A stretch of 64,000 bases of DNA from Humulus lupulus (GCF_963169125.1 NC_084802.1:35471607-35535606), one strand, 5' to 3'. Positions 23,948 to 35,514 are shown, numbered from the stretch's first letter. Notes: generated by a model from the letters alone, not told the origin. Numbers and translations: made by a program.

Positions 23948-24254
23948 CTCAACCGCCACGGTCGATGGGTGATACTGGGACAGGAGACCCTAAAGTACAT
24001 ATTTTGCTATTAGATTGGCTTGTGGTTGTTTATACCCTTTGGAATTTTGTAAATTGTTCCTTAACCCTGTTTATTTTTGGGATCCCGTGTAACAAACATT
24101 TATTTAATTGAAAATTTGTCTTTTCTGACCAAAATCTTTTGACCTTAGTTCAATAATGGTTTAGCGACACATTTTCAACTAAATGACTTGATTAGCAAAT
24201 CTTGCACCTTTATTAACAAACAGTGTAACGGTCTTGGTTATCCAGGGCGTTACA

Positions 24255-25000
24255 TATGTCATTGGTATTTTGTCGCTCTAAGAAATATAATATGCTCGAT
24301 TTTAAAATTAGAAGTTGGTGTAAATTTAATTAAGAACATATTTTAAGGTGAGCTTTATTCTATATATTTTCCAACTATAATTTATGGTGTAGAATTATAG
24401 TTGTGTAGAATGGAATCAATTTTATTAAAAAAATGTTTGCGTGAATGAAACTTGTGCCTTTCATGTTCTCTTTTTGATTAAAATTCTTTTTAATTTAGTG
24501 TTTAATTTTTATAAAAATTATTTTTCTCAAAGTTACATTATTTCCAAATCTCTTGTTTCTAATTTCCAAATTTACTAAACTTTACTTTTGTTTGTATTTT
24601 GTCTCTCTATGGATACGCCATAGCTCGATCACTACTACGATTGCTTAGGAGTTTATTGGGGGACATCAATTTTTGGCGTTGTTGTCGGGGAAGCATTACG
24701 CTACAAAAGGTTAGTGTAGTTAAGTTTTTTTATTTATTTCTTTCTTTTATATTTATATTTGGCAAATTATTTCATCCCTCACAGGACTAAGTTCTTCAAG
24801 ATGGGTCTACTTTTTATACACTTGTCATCACCTAAGATATTTGGAATTATAATGTGAACTTAATACAACCGGTTGTGGCAATAGTGTCTCTTCGTTCTTT
24901 ATATTTTGTAAGAATTAAAGTTGTACTTTTTGACACAAAAAAGTGGTAAAGTGTGGGCATTGAGGACAATTTCAGTAGAAGTTAGATTTTATTTATGAAA
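24255..25000 (+). mobile_element. Probable Athila-like gypsy remnant (LTR end, primer site, 3' leader)
   Basis: A candidate LTR end (CTCTCTATGGATACGCCATA...GGGGACATCA, ending 24668) is followed after five bases by TGGCGTTGTTGTCGGGGA (24674-24691). This differs at three positions, all C/T transitions, from TGGCGCCGTTGCCGGGGA, the tRNA-Asp-type primer site typical of plant Athila elements. GTGTGGGCATTGAGGACAAT near 24955 resembles the purine-rich DNA upstream of Athila 3' LTRs. No gag or pol lies between, so the body would be almost entirely deleted. The LTR start and second LTR could not be delimited. Confidence 0.5.
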
Positions 25001-25117
25001 TTGGTTACGTAAAAATTTACCAGTAAGTAATTAAATTCTTATGTTACATAATCTAAATCAAATAAAAAGTAATATTAATTTGTAGGTGAACTTTTCAATT
25101 TACTTCTTGTAAAAAAT

Positions 25118-25205
25118 GTAGTTCTCATTTTTTTTAGAGGGGTTGGCATTTTGGAAGTAAAAAATTTAGTTCTGGTTTTCTTAGAGGGGTTGGCATTTTG
25201 GAATG
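25118..25205 (+). repeat. Short direct duplication
   Basis: A segment ending TTAGAGGGGTTGGCATTTTG occurs twice in a row (about 25134-25156 and 25181-25201), with a preceding TTTAGTTCTGGTTTT-like block also doubled. Non-coding. Confidence 0.6.
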
Positions 25206-25360
25206 AATGAATTAACATTAATTAAGTTTGAGAATATATATTATAAATATGATTTGAGAATATTATATGGTAGAATAATTCATATGAAATGGTGTGTATG
25301 ATTGTGTATTCTAATTATTTGAAGTGGTGTTTTTTTAAACAAAACAAAATAAACTTATAA

Positions 25361-25770
25361 ATGGTAGAATGCTTAGCATTAATTATTTTTCTAATATATT
25401 TGACGATAAAATTAATTATATTTTCTCAAAAAAAAACTTTTATAGATGGTCAAATTTTTAACATTAATGAATTTTGCCAATATATTACACAATAAAATTA
25501 ATTAGATCTTTTTCAAAAAATAAAACTTTTATTGATGGTGGAATGTTTAACATTAATTAGTTTGGCCAATGTATTCAACATTAAGATTTATTAGATGTTA
25601 TTTTAATAACAAAAAAATAAACAAATGGTAGAATGCTTAACATTAATTATTTTTGTCATTGTATTTGATAATTAAATTTATTAGATGGATGAATGTTCAA
25701 TATTATTTTTGCTAATGTATTTGAGAATAAGATTAATTAGATTGTTCAATGTTTAACATTAATTAATTGT
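25361..25770 (+). repeat. AT-rich tandem array, unit about 85-90 bp
   Basis: Units start near 25361, 25446, 25535 and 25625 with ATGGT(A/G)GAATG(C/T)TTAACATTAAT and continue through GCCAATGTATTTGACAATAAA. Later, shorter and more degenerate units start near 25684 and 25741. Spacings are 85, 89 and 90 bp. Non-coding, apparently unrelated to the neighbouring 160-bp satellite. Confidence 0.7.
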
Positions 25771-25839
25771 AGTTTTCTTGTGATTTATATATTATTCTAC
25801 AAATATAATACTGGTTAATTTGTTCGTTAATGCTATAAT

Positions 25840-25913
25840 GAAGTTGTGGTAATAACTTATTTCATAGTAGTTGGTGATTCAATCGTTAATAATTAAGTCT
25901 GAAATATCTCATT
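25840..25913 (+). repeat. Satellite fragment left of solo LTR B
   Basis: The text TTCAATCGTTAATAATTAAG aligns with ATCCAATCGTTGATTAGGTC of the satellite monomer at 48979 and continues, across solo LTR B, into 28380-28511. It is the left-most recognisable piece of the dispersed satellite. The exact left limit is uncertain. Confidence 0.55.
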
Positions 25914-26879
25914 TGTAATGCCCCAAAATTCCTAATGAGGTTTATGATCGGATTAGAAGGGCGTAAGGGCCATAATTGATTTATTATGCCATTAGATGAT
26001 TATATGCATGATTATGTGAGTTATATTATTATATGATGATAAATGCATGCATGTGGGTCCATTTTTCATTATAAGGGCATTTTGGTAATTTGGCCCATTG
26101 AGGGCATATTTTGATGCATGTTGGAAATTTATGATGAGGCCACATTATAATGTGAATTTATTCGAGCTATTTGGCATGAGACGATCTTTGAATGCAAGTT
26201 AGAAATTTGGTAATAACGGGGTTAATTAACGGGCTCGAGGTGAGTCTCGGGGTAATTTGATGATTAGTACATTACCGGGAATTAAAGGGTAATGGGATAT
26301 GATTTATTAGTATTTGAGAATATTAGGAATAACGGGAATTAGAGGACGTTAATTATGTTTAACATAATAGTTGAGAAATGACGATTTTGCCCTTGGGAGG
26401 CTCAAAATGGATTAGATTGACCTAGGGGCATTTAGGTCTTTTGACCTTAGGCTATATTTAAATTAGAAGGTTGTGGACTAGAGAACAAAGCACTCCTTTC
26501 CCTACCCCAACGATCATCTTCTTCTCTCTTCTCCCTTTGAAATTTTGAAGCTTAATTTAAGGATTCAAGCTAGGAAATTAGAGCTTGAGGTTCTAGGCTT
26601 ATGTTCAGCCATTGAAGGGGATTCAAGCCTGAGTTTAAGGTAAGGTTTCAGTTCAATTTTTCATGTTCCTTGCTCTGTTTTTGTGTTAGTTTTGAGCTTG
26701 AAGTTTTGATTATAGAAGTGGGAATTCGATGAGGTTTTAAATGGTTTAAAGCTTGGGTTTTGTGGTTAAACTAGTGGACATGATGTGTTAGGGATTGGTT
26801 GTGATTTCTGGGTTGATTTGATAAGATTTTGATGAGGTTTTGATGGGAGTAAACAAGGGTTTTTGGCTTATGGGAGGGT

Positions 26880-26996
26880 AGGGCCACGGCGCAAGGTTGG
26901 TATGCCACAGCGCAAGGTGTAGACAAAGAAGAGGTTGGTGCCTTTGTTTGGGAGGCGGGCCACGGCTCAATGGAGTGGGGCCGCAACTCTTAAGGG
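26880..26996 (+). repeat. GC-rich module of LTR B
   Basis: Two close copies of GCCAC(G/A)GCGCAAGG and a further GCCACGGCTCAATGG form a GC-rich island about 1.0 kb into the LTR. It occupies the same relative place as the palindrome modules of LTRs A and C but has a different motif. Confidence 0.65.
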
Positions 26997-27359
26997 AATT
27001 TTTGTCCAGAATTATGTTTTAGTCATGGGAACTCAAACCTTAGGCCTCGGGATCGTTCCTACTACCCGGTTTAGTAGGATTCAACGTCCCGGAGGCTAGG
27101 TCTTGGTCTGGGAACCTTCTATTACTCATTTATTGATGAAAGTTTATATTTGGTTATGACTAGGTGATCGCTAAGGGACTTAAGGACTGATCGTTCTCAA
27201 GGGTCGTTCTCTTATTATTCCACGCTCGAACCAGAGGTAAGAAAATTTCACCCAGTATGTGACTTGCATGGTTATTGATGAGGCATGTTGAATGCTCTAT
27301 ATGTGAACATTGATTGCATTGTAAATGCTTATCAGTCTTGCTTATCTGTGAATGGTACT

Positions 27360-27870
27360 GACTTATTAGTCAGAAATGGCAATGGTGTCAGTATTGATTG
27401 TGAAGCTGTGAGTTATTAGTCAAGTTCAACCGTAGTACTGAGCACTGGTCGTACGATATTGACTTATGAGTCAAGAACGGTATTAGCGTGTTTAACGCAA
27501 GCTGAAAAGATTAGATCTAATCGACATAAGTATTATCGTCATAAGCATGAAATGGTTGACCGTCCTTAAGTTCGATGAAAACAAAAGCGCTTGTCTAGTC
27601 TAAAGGCTAGTTACTTAGAGCCAGAGCCAAAAGGCTAAGGTGACCGACATGTCACATGGCTTAGGGAGCGGATCCCTAGATATGGACTTATTAGCCATCT
27701 ATTTAAGGAGCAGAGCCCTAGAGATGGATTTATTAGTCATCTATACAGGGAACAGATCCTTAGAGGTTGACTTATTAGTCACTTGCACAGTGTGTGACTC
27801 AATAGTCACCTATCTGATTAGGGTGCAGAGCCCTAGAGATAGACTTATTAGTCATCTATTCAGAGTATGA
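27360..27870 (+). repeat. Degenerate short repeats in LTR B
   Basis: GACTTATTAGTCA and variants (TGACTTAATAGTCA, GATTTATTAGTCATC) recur at about 30-60 bp spacing, often with AGAGCCCTAGAGAT between. The core TGACTTATTAGTCA is itself nearly palindromic. LTR C has GACTCTAGAGTC- and GACTTTAGAGTC-like motifs in its corresponding part. Confidence 0.6.
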
Positions 27871-28379
27871 CTTAATAGTCAATTATCTTATTTGGGACAC
27901 AAGCCCAGTATGATTATCGTAATCATCAATTGATATTGTATACATGCAGTAATAAGTTTTCTTGCTGAGCCTTGGCTCACGGGTGCTATGTGGTGCAGGT
28001 AAAGGGAAAGAAAAGCTCACCCAGTCTTGAGTGGAGAGCTTAGGTGGTAATGTGTACATATGTGGCTCCTTGACCACCACGGCCAAGGTGTTTCTCAGAG
28101 GAACTAGGGGTTAACCCTATATTTTTCCACTTAGGTCGGCGAGTTGTAATTTTTACACTGTAATGACCATTTTGGATTGTAAATAACTTGAAAAAATTTT
28201 ATGGGCCCATGTACAGTTTTATGCTTTAAATAAAATATATCCTTTCCTTTTAATGAAGATTTTTCACCTTAGCCTATTAATAACACCTAGATGCACGTTT
28301 ATAACCTAATGACTTGTTTAGCGAGTTAAGCACTATTTAAAGTTCACAGTAACGGTCTTGGAGTAACCAGGGTGTTACA

Positions 28380-28511
28380 CCATTACTAGCTAAGGTTGCC
28401 ATAAAGTATTTCATCAGGGTGTGATCGGTGTCAATTGACACCAATTGGATCATTTTGACCACTAAAGTCAACAAATACAATATTTATAAGTGTGATTGTT
28501 GATCCTGGAAT
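28380..28511 (+). repeat. Satellite monomer piece between solo LTRs B and D
   Basis: It contains GGTTGCCATAAAGTATTTCA, then ACCACTAAAGTCAACAAATA, then TATAAGTGTGATTGTTGATC, the conserved landmarks of the monomer. It joins to 25840-25913 on the left across LTR B and to 33987 on the right across LTR D. The junction text GATCCTGGAA then continues as GGAACAATGTTGG. Confidence 0.75.
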
Positions 28512-29084
28512 TGTAACATTATGTAAAATATCTTAGCATAATTTACGGAAAAACATAACCATTTTCTAAAAATAAGGTAATCGAAAATCCATATAAAAAA
28601 AACTTTTCAAAACATGCAAGAATTCGGAAGTATGCGCATACTTAAAAGTAAATTACAGTATCATAATTTTAAAACATTCAACAAGCCCAAAATAATTTCT
28701 TAGTTATCATATGGGTTCTAGTCCCCAAAACATAAATTCCCAAAAGGTCGGTCCACATGTGCATCCTCGCAGATAAACTCCAGCGCTCACTGATCCACTT
28801 TGTCTTTGAGCTTACCTACAACACGAAACAACTAGGTAAGCAAAACGCTTAGTAAGAACAACTTAACAAACATAAGCACATAAACGAAGCAAGAACTTAA
28901 ACTAACTGTAACTAGGCAGATAACCAACCAAGAATAGGATTCTGATGAAACCAAACTGTAACATACAATTTAAGAACGTGTGAACGTCCTGGCAAACTTA
29001 TGGTCATGCCTCATAACCAAAATTCATATCCTGGAAGTACACATGCACGCAGAAAATCCCAGAGCGTACATACAAACTTAATTG

Positions 29085-29350
29085 GTAACATACATACTTA
29101 CTTACTCAGCCATATCTTAACATACATACTTACTTATTCATTCATATCTTAACATACATACTTACTTAGTCATCTTAACATACATATTAACTTAGTCATA
29201 CATAACTTAACTTACATACATACTTAGTCATTCATATCTTAACATACATACATACTTACTTAATCATTCATATCTTAACGTGCATACATACTTATTCACT
29301 CATATCTTAACATACATACACTTAGTCATTCATATCTTAACATACATACT
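29085..29350 (+). repeat. CATACATACTTACTTA minisatellite in LTR D
   Basis: About eight to ten copies of a roughly 30-36 bp unit, CATATCTTAACATACATACT followed by TACTTAGTCATT, lie head to tail. It is a variable tandem repeat inside the LTR body. LTR B also has a variable repeat in its middle-to-3' part. Confidence 0.8.
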
Positions 29351-29612
29351 CACTTAGGGTTTTGGAGGAACCTTCAACATAACTTAATTAACATATCTTA
29401 GCATATCTTAACATATCTTACCATAGTGTTGATGGGTGTAAACTAGTTACACTAGTTACCCAGACTCCTAGAAGAATTCAGCATACTTTCTTAGTCATAG
29501 AGATTTTATTATGAAATTAACTTACTTACGTGTCACGGGGTTTAACCAGACTCTTATGTCACAAGTGTTAAACCAGACTTCTTACATGTTGCAGTGGCCA
29601 ACTGGCCTTAGT

Positions 29613-30821
29613 TATTGTGAATACGGGAAATCCGTTGAAGAAGCAAGGCACTCGAGAAGAGGGCCTCGCATAGCGAGGCCCAACATGCCGCACGTCAGCC
29701 AAGCATCTCGTGTAGCTCCTCGCAGAGTCCAAGTGCCTCTCGCAGCGAGGCCCCACATGCTGTAGCCAGCTAAGTGCCTCGCACACCCCTCGCAATGCCA
29801 AGAGCCTCGCACAGCGAGGTCCCCAAATGCTGCAGCCAGCTAAATGCCTTGCGCACCCCTCGCGACACCCAAGTGCCTCGCACAGCGAGGTCCTACATGC
29901 TGCAGCCAACCGAGTGCCTTGCACACCTCTCGCGATGTCCAAATGCCTCGTACAGTGAGGCTTCACATGTTGCATCCATCTAAGTGCCTCGTGCACCCCA
30001 CGCGACGCCAAGTGCCTTGCACAGCGAGGCCCCACATGTTGCAGCCAGCCGAGTGCCTCGAGCACCCCTCACGACGCCCAAGTGTCTCGCCGTGTTGCTC
30101 ATAATGTGGTGACACCGCCTATGAGCTGAAGACACTTTGCTCGTATGTAAAATATGCAAAGGGCCTCATTCCCATGATGTTAGGGCACGGAGGAGAGCCA
30201 CACATAGTGAGGGCTTCATTGCCTCATCACATACCATATGTTCCAAGCCTCCCAAGTAGAGAAGGAGAACTAGTAAATGTGTCCAACACTTAGCAAAATA
30301 TTAGAAGGCCATGAGAGAAGATATATTTTGGAAGTGTGAGAAGGACCTCCAAGTACGGGGCACGTGAACAGGTACGAGGTGTAGACCCTGAGGGAGGCAA
30401 GGGCGTGATTCCGACATCAATGCCCGACACGTAGTGGTGGTACGAATCAGTACAAGAAGTGGTGGCATGACCTGCATACCTCTGACCCTATACCGACAAC
30501 CGACATCACGACCCTCTGCTCCTCTACACCATGCACCACTACTCTGACAGGGTATCAACGTACGATCTTGTCCCTTGGGACCACCTTGTATCAGAGGCCA
30601 TTAGAGCCCATCTATAAATAGGCTTCGACCCGTTAAATGAGGGGGTTGGAAAAAATCATTGTAAACAGAGATAGTAAAGCAATATATGATATTTTCCTCC
30701 ATTGTTGTTCTGCATCTCTCTTTCTTAAGTTTTTCCTAAGTCCTACCTACGCATTTTTTGTAACAAGCTTTGAGTTTTCCATCCATATATCGTTGAAGAG
30801 TTGTTACCATCAACAATTACA
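29613..30821 (+). mobile_element. 1.2 kb insertion in LTR D, probable solo LTR
   Basis: The flanking D sequence (GGCCAACTGGCCTTAG / TCACCAGTGGCGAACC) is broken here and a related stretch near 30990-31010 (GGCCAACCGACCTTAATGGC) is uninterrupted. The insert is bounded by TAGT on both sides (29609-29612, 30822-30825), begins TATTGTGAATACGGG and ends ACAATTACA. A TATAAATA box at 30613-30620 followed by about 200 bp fits the R-U5 part of an LTR on the plus strand. There is no coding capacity. A tandem repeat of about 70 bp fills its first third. Confidence 0.65.
29655..30100 (+). repeat. Hairpin-containing tandem repeat, about 70 bp unit
   Basis: Seven units start near 29663, 29735, 29804, 29875, 29945, 30014 and 30084 (periods 69-72 bp). 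Each contains GCCTCGCACAGCGAGG or a close variant, whose CCTCGC and GCGAGG arms pair around a 3-base ACA loop, followed by CACATGCTGCAGCCAGC. The long open frame through it on the minus strand is a by-product of the repeat. Confidence 0.85.
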
Positions 30822-33800
30822 TAGTCACCAGTGGCGAACCGGTTTCTTACTTAGTTCCCTGGTGGCTAGCCGGAGTTCATAGTTGTCACGGTGGCTAGCC
30901 GGAATCGGAATCAACTTACTTATGTGTCCCAGAGTTTAACTGGACTCTTATGTCACGGGTGTTAAACTGAACTTCTTACATATTGTGGTGGCCAACCGAC
31001 CTTAATGGCGAACTGCTTTCTTACTTAGTTCCCAGTAGCTAGCCAGAGTTTGTAGTCATCACACTAGCTAGCTGGACTGCTTACCTTAGTCATGAGTATG
31101 CGAACCCTCTAGGACCACGGTCTTGAGTAAACCTTCTAAGACTAGTTCAAATTATTAGCTTTTAACTTAGTTATTTAAACTATTCATTAACGTGTTGTAG
31201 CCAAATATATCATAAGTTGTCTTACCCGGATTCCTTAGCGCTTGCTTGTGGAAATCTTCTATCCAAAAGCGAGCCTTCACGCTTAGATAACACTGTAGTG
31301 AAAACACACAGTGACTCAGATTAATTATGGCATTCGATTAATTAAGTTTATGTCTTTAAGTTGAGCGATTAAGGATGAACTTAACAATTTTCCAATACTT
31401 TAAAAGCATTTGTTCTTAAATCTTAAAACTTAGACTAAACCCTTGAATTTTTAGTCTTATCACATTATTCATAAAAAAAACATGCGTACAAATAATGGTG
31501 CCAAAATTTGGAAATAAATTCTCAATTGCATAAAGAGACTACGTTTTTAAGCCTAAAGAAAACTTTCATTACCGCTTTCTTATTTTCCTTATAAAATTAA
31601 AGTGTTAAACATTATCTCCCGCTTTATTAAAATTATAAATTAAAAAGGTCAATTTTCAGTAAATTAAGAAACCCATAAGTTTTATTATCCAAAAATATTT
31701 TATTTTCTCAATTAACCAAATAAACAAATTTTAGTCTTATCTCACACAAGAGTACTATCTTAAGATTTTTCAATAAAATGCAAAACCTCATTATATTTTA
31801 AGTTACTTAAATCTTAACCCTTAATCCATAGAAACTTATCTTATATTTACTTTAAGAAAAAGAAACATGATTTGACTAGTGAATTATGACTTAAAGTTTT
31901 AAAAAAAAAAAAATGTCCAAAACATAATTTGATTTGACAAGATTTTTACAAAAAACAAAACTCGCAATCTATGGGGTATTTCTTAGTCAACTCTTGCAGG
32001 GATTTTAATAAATATAAAAAGAGTCTAAATAATTAAAATCATCTAAAAATATTGATTTTAAACTTGTCAAAATGTTGATCAAACATGCACTCTTCAAGCT
32101 GTCAGTTTTTCACTCCAGCTTGCACATCAATCACAAAACGTTTATAACTTGACCTAGACATAACGTTTTTTAGTGTTTCAAAATGCTAAAATCAATCAAT
32201 CTTCCTAAATAATGAAATTCTGAAAGTCTCATTTGAAAATTTGATCAATAACCTAGTGTTGGGCCCGTTGGAAGCCATTGAAAAAACATCATCTTGGCAG
32301 CAAACAGTTTTAAACATCTAAGTTGGAAAATTTATAACTCCTAAAATATAGTGAATTTTAAAAAACAAATTCATGTACTTAATATTAAATATATCCATAA
32401 CATTCAGTAAATATTTCAGCTAAAAATAATAATTTTTACCTACTCAACTAACTGTTCAAATTTTTAAGGTCGGAACTACCAAATCCTAATCCAGCTTGCA
32501 CTAGATTCCCAAAAAGCTCATAATTTGAGTTATATAAAACTTTTTTCAGAGGTTCAAGATGTTAAAATCATTTGCTCTTTCCAAATAATGCATTACAAAA
32601 ACTTTCATTGAATAATTAGGTTTTTTAGGTATGATTTGGCCCTTTGGAAGCCACTGAAAATTTTTGGTAGCAAGCATGCATCAACCAATCCTATGGAACT
32701 TTGGATTCCAAGATACCAAACACCACATAAACCACATGCATGCATTATCAGCCCACTGAATAACCTTATTAAAACCCAAATAACTAATTTAACTCACAAA
32801 ACAATAATCAAATTCAGATTTGCTAAAGTCATTAAAATGTTATGGTAACAATCAAGATTTTTACCTCTTTATGTTCAAGTCTTTGTGGTGGTTGAGCTCT
32901 TAGGGTTTCGGACCGCTTCACACACTTAAATCTCTTCCCATAAACACTAAGAATTAGATTATAGAACTATAAAAAGAAAATGAGAGGGATGCTTAAAAAG
33001 AGTTTGCTCTAGGTTTTACCTCTTTCAAAAATTTCCTTCTAAGCATGCAGGCATGTAAATGATGGTGCCCACACTTGCATACACCACACCTAGGTTTGAA
33101 ACGATGGTTGTGGTGAGTGTTAAACCAACATGCATAGAGTTTTAGAACCCTTAAAGGTTCAGTCAACATAGGAAGAAGAAGGAAAATAAAGATGGTAAGA
33201 AGAACAAGAGAACTCACCCCTTTTTCTTAACTTTGGTTCAAACTTTTTGTAAAACCTTCAATGTAGCTTCTTCAATGGTGCTCTAAATTTCTAGAGAGAG
33301 AAGAAAGATTTGAGAGAGATGAGTGTGTGCTAAAAAAAAATCAAATAGAGTAAGAGAGAGGGAGGGTTCGGTTGGGGTCTTTGGGTGGTGAGGTTGAGTG
33401 TTGAGTTAGCTTAGTTTTCTTTTCAATAAAAAAAAAAAGATGATAACATGGGAAAATAATGATGGCTTTTTTCTTGAAATTCTATTGGGCAAGTTTTTCT
33501 CACTCAAGAACTCTACATAACCAGCCACACATGCCTCAAAGTGTCCTTAATTTAAATTTTATTAATCCTCAAATAAACTTGAACATAAGGTCAAAAAGGC
33601 ATTTAGCATAGTGTATAATTTTGATTAATTTTTCTTAGTGAGAAAAATCAATTTAAATAAAATGTGACATCGCCAAACTTATCATATTTTATTATTAAAA
33701 TAACCTATAGTTATTTTTTTTAAGTTTATGGTCAAACTTAGTTTTGCCATAATTATTCCATCAAGAATATTTTATCCGAGATTTTTACCCGATTAGGGTT

Positions 33801-33986
33801 TTTGACCTGGTCCATAACCAAAGGTCTCGGTTTCAAAAGAAAACCGCACTTATCACAATATGGCTAGCATTCAAACAGCACGGACTTCTTGTAACATAAA
33901 ATGTTCCTCTGAAATAATACATAATAAAAGGATTTAAAATACCTGAAACTAAGGTTTGTCCGGTGCCCTAAACGCAGGGCGTTACA

Positions 33987-34301
33987 GGAACAATGTTGGT
34001 GGCTATCCGACCATTGATTAGGTCTAAGATACCATATAATTAGCAAAACTTGTCATAAGCAACTAACTCGGGATGAGATCAATGTTGATCAACACTAATT
34101 GAAGAGTTTTAACCACTAAAACCAATTGAAGCACACTTTTATAAGTGTGATTGCTGTTCTTGGAACATCGCATGTGGTAATTCGACTATCACAATAAGTC
34201 AAGGTTGCCATAAACTACTACCTTAGGGTGAGATTGGAAGCAATCGACATTAATTGGAGCCTTTTGACTACTAAAGTCAATAAAAAAACTTTATAAGTAT
34301 G
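33987..34301 (+). repeat. Satellite monomers between LTR D and the Tat element
   Basis: About two degenerate monomers. Landmarks are ACCATTGATTAGGTCTAAGA, GAGATCAATGTTGATCA, ACCACTAAAACCAA, TATAAGTGTGATTGCTG, then GGTTGCCATAAACTACTACC and TATAAGTATG. The last monomer is cut by the Tat element and resumes at 48803 as GTATGATTATTGACCTTGG, restoring the TATAAGT-TGATT-TTG-CTTGG text. Confidence 0.8.
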
Positions 34302-34540
34302 TGTTATCCCCAAAATTTGAAAATGATGATGTGGCAATAGAAATGACAAGTGGCAAGGAATGGTCAGGTGATCTGGCTTAGAAGTAGCCCAATACATCAA
34401 TGAAGAGTTTTGACTGCTTGAGAGGTGTCATTACCGACCGGGTAATTTGCACCCGACCAGGAATGACTTTGCTACCCAGTAGTGACTTTGCTGCCCAACA
34501 CTGGCATGTCAAAGCCAAGTGCACCTGAGGAGCCCGATGC

Positions 34541-35052
34541 GTGTCCCGTCGGACACCATGCATCTGAGAAGCATCCAAGTGTGTGCGTGCCTATCCATCT
34601 ACATCCAAGCCCAGCGTCCAAAGAGGAGCTAAGGGGCATGTCCGGTCGGACACCTTAGGCCCGAGGAGATGCAAGGCCAACCGCATGCATCCAGGCGTGT
34701 ACTTGGGCTAAAGGCGTGTCCGAGGAGATGCGTGGCCAACGTGTGCGAGGAGTTATAAGGTATCCGATCGAATACCATGTGTCCGAGGTGGAGAGGTGCG
34801 AGTTTGGGCTTGGCATGATGCTATCCGTCTGTGTCCGAACCAGGTGCACCCGAGGAGCCCAATGCGTGTCCGATCGGACACGATACGTCCAAGAAGCAAT
34901 CCAAGTGTCCGGTCGGACACTCTATGCTCGAGGAGAGGCATCCGAGGAGAAGGATCGGGAGGGTGCATGCCATGTGTCCGCGAAGAGGCATGGGTTGGTC
35001 CGAGCGGACCATGGTTGACATGGTACTAGGCTGAGTGTGTCCGGTCGGACAC
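34541..35052 (+). repeat. Palindrome array in the 5' LTR (core TCCGRTCGGA)
   Basis: Copies are at 34541-34556, 34639-34652, 34761-34774 (imperfect), 34866-34881 (perfect GTGTCCGATCGGACAC), 34904-34921, 34997-35010 (GGTCCGAGCGGACC) and 35037-35052. Spacing varies from about 40 to 120 bp, with CCGAGGAG and GAAGAGGCAT text between. It lies 450-970 bp upstream of the TATA box. Equivalent copies are in the 3' LTR, and a separate array lies upstream of the antisense ATG. Confidence 0.85.
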
Positions 35053-35506
35053 CCTGCGTCCGAGGAGTGACAAAGGCCTGGTATGTGTGCATATGTCCAG
35101 CTTGCACATGTCCAACCAGCACTTGCATGTCCTACTAGCAAGTGCATGACTATCCAAGTAGAGACATGGCATACTAGACCAGAGTGCCATGTTAGACAAG
35201 GGACATGGCATCTAGACCAGAGTGCCATGTTAGACCAAAGGAGTGCATGTCCTACCAGCCAGGTGCGTGACTGGTCGGTAGAGGTATGGCTGACCAGAAG
35301 ATGATATTCATCAACCAAGTAGAACAGACTACGTCAAATTCCCAGAAACGGCTTCAACAAGAATCAGTCTGGGCATACGCGGGAATCTCTCATTCTTCAC
35401 ACAAATTGGGGGTTCTGTTGCATTTTGAATATTTTTTGTAATTTAAATATAATACGAATAATAAAATATCCTGATCCTAGGGGATATCAGTGTATGATCC
35501 TAAGCC

Positions 35507-35514
35507 TATAAATA
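35507..35514 (+). promoter_or_regulatory. TATA box of the Tat element 5' LTR
   Basis: TATAAATA in CCTATAAATACATAGC, about 385 bp before gag. The 3' LTR has the same box at 48466. It is the expected promoter for the genomic RNA. Confidence 0.75.

Larger units (their letters stand above)
15904..24254 (+). mobile_element. Solo long LTR 'A', split by a chromovirus insertion
   Basis: It begins TGTAACGACCC and ends GGGCGTTACA, TG/CA-type LTR termini that are extended inverted repeats. Flanks TCTGT (before) and TATGT (after) match in 4 of 5 bases, so it is a probable old target duplication. Without the 18015-23947 insertion it is about 2.42 kb. It shares ordered blocks with B and C: the block after the TG start, 'CTCGGGA...CCCGGTTTAGT...CCCGGAGGCTAG', and the TTACTGGGCCTTGGCTCAC...GCAGGTAAAGG block. 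No internal gag-pol of its own is attached, so it reads as a solo LTR. The parent lineage (perhaps a Tekay/Del-like gypsy) is not established. Confidence 0.75.
25914..28379 (+). mobile_element. Solo long LTR 'B'
   Basis: It begins TGTAATGCCCC and ends GGTGTTACA, 2,466 bp, flanked by TCATT and CCATT (4 of 5 match). It is homologous in order to LTRs A and C, with the CTCGGGATCG...CCCGGTTTAGTAGG...CCCGGAGGCTAG block near 27050 and TTGCTGAGCCTTGGCTCACG...GCAGGTAAAG near 27962. A splice-donor-like AAGGTAAGG lies near 26640. Between about 27360 and 27870 it carries a variable repeat rich in GACTTATTAGTCA. No gag-pol is attached, so it fits a solo LTR left after recombination. It interrupts the satellite monomer. 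Confidence 0.75.
28512..33986 (-). mobile_element. Solo long LTR 'D' (minus strand), containing a second insertion
   Basis: Read on the minus strand it begins TGTAACGCCCTGCG and ends AATGTTACA, flanked on the plus strand by GGAAT and GGAAC (4 of 5). Without the 1,209-bp insertion at 29613-30821 it is about 4.27 kb. On the minus strand it shows a pyrimidine-rich leader (about 33370-33200), a donor-like AGGGGTGAGTTC and a TGTTGTAGGTAAGCTC block near 28815, comparable in position to LTRs A-C. No gag or pol frame was found. Family membership with A-C is likely from the termini and layout but weaker than that among A, B and C. Confidence 0.6.

Noticed and set aside
29568..30065. 165-residue minus-strand ORF rich in RHL, GVHEAL and CARHLA repeats
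   Set aside because: It is a by-product of the 70-bp hairpin repeat, whose unit often stays open in several frames.
30301..30558. 85-residue minus-strand ORF in the 1.2 kb insertion
   Set aside because: Lies upstream of the TATA box in an LTR-like insert; no domain.
34541..35052. Regularly spaced palindromes as a CRISPR-like array
   Set aside because: Plant nuclear context, variable spacing, related text between copies and no cas genes; it is LTR internal structure.
34821..35318. 165-residue minus-strand ORF, found again at 47780-48277
   Set aside because: It lies wholly in the LTR and is open because of the short repeats there; the duplicate is the other LTR. No domain and no start context.
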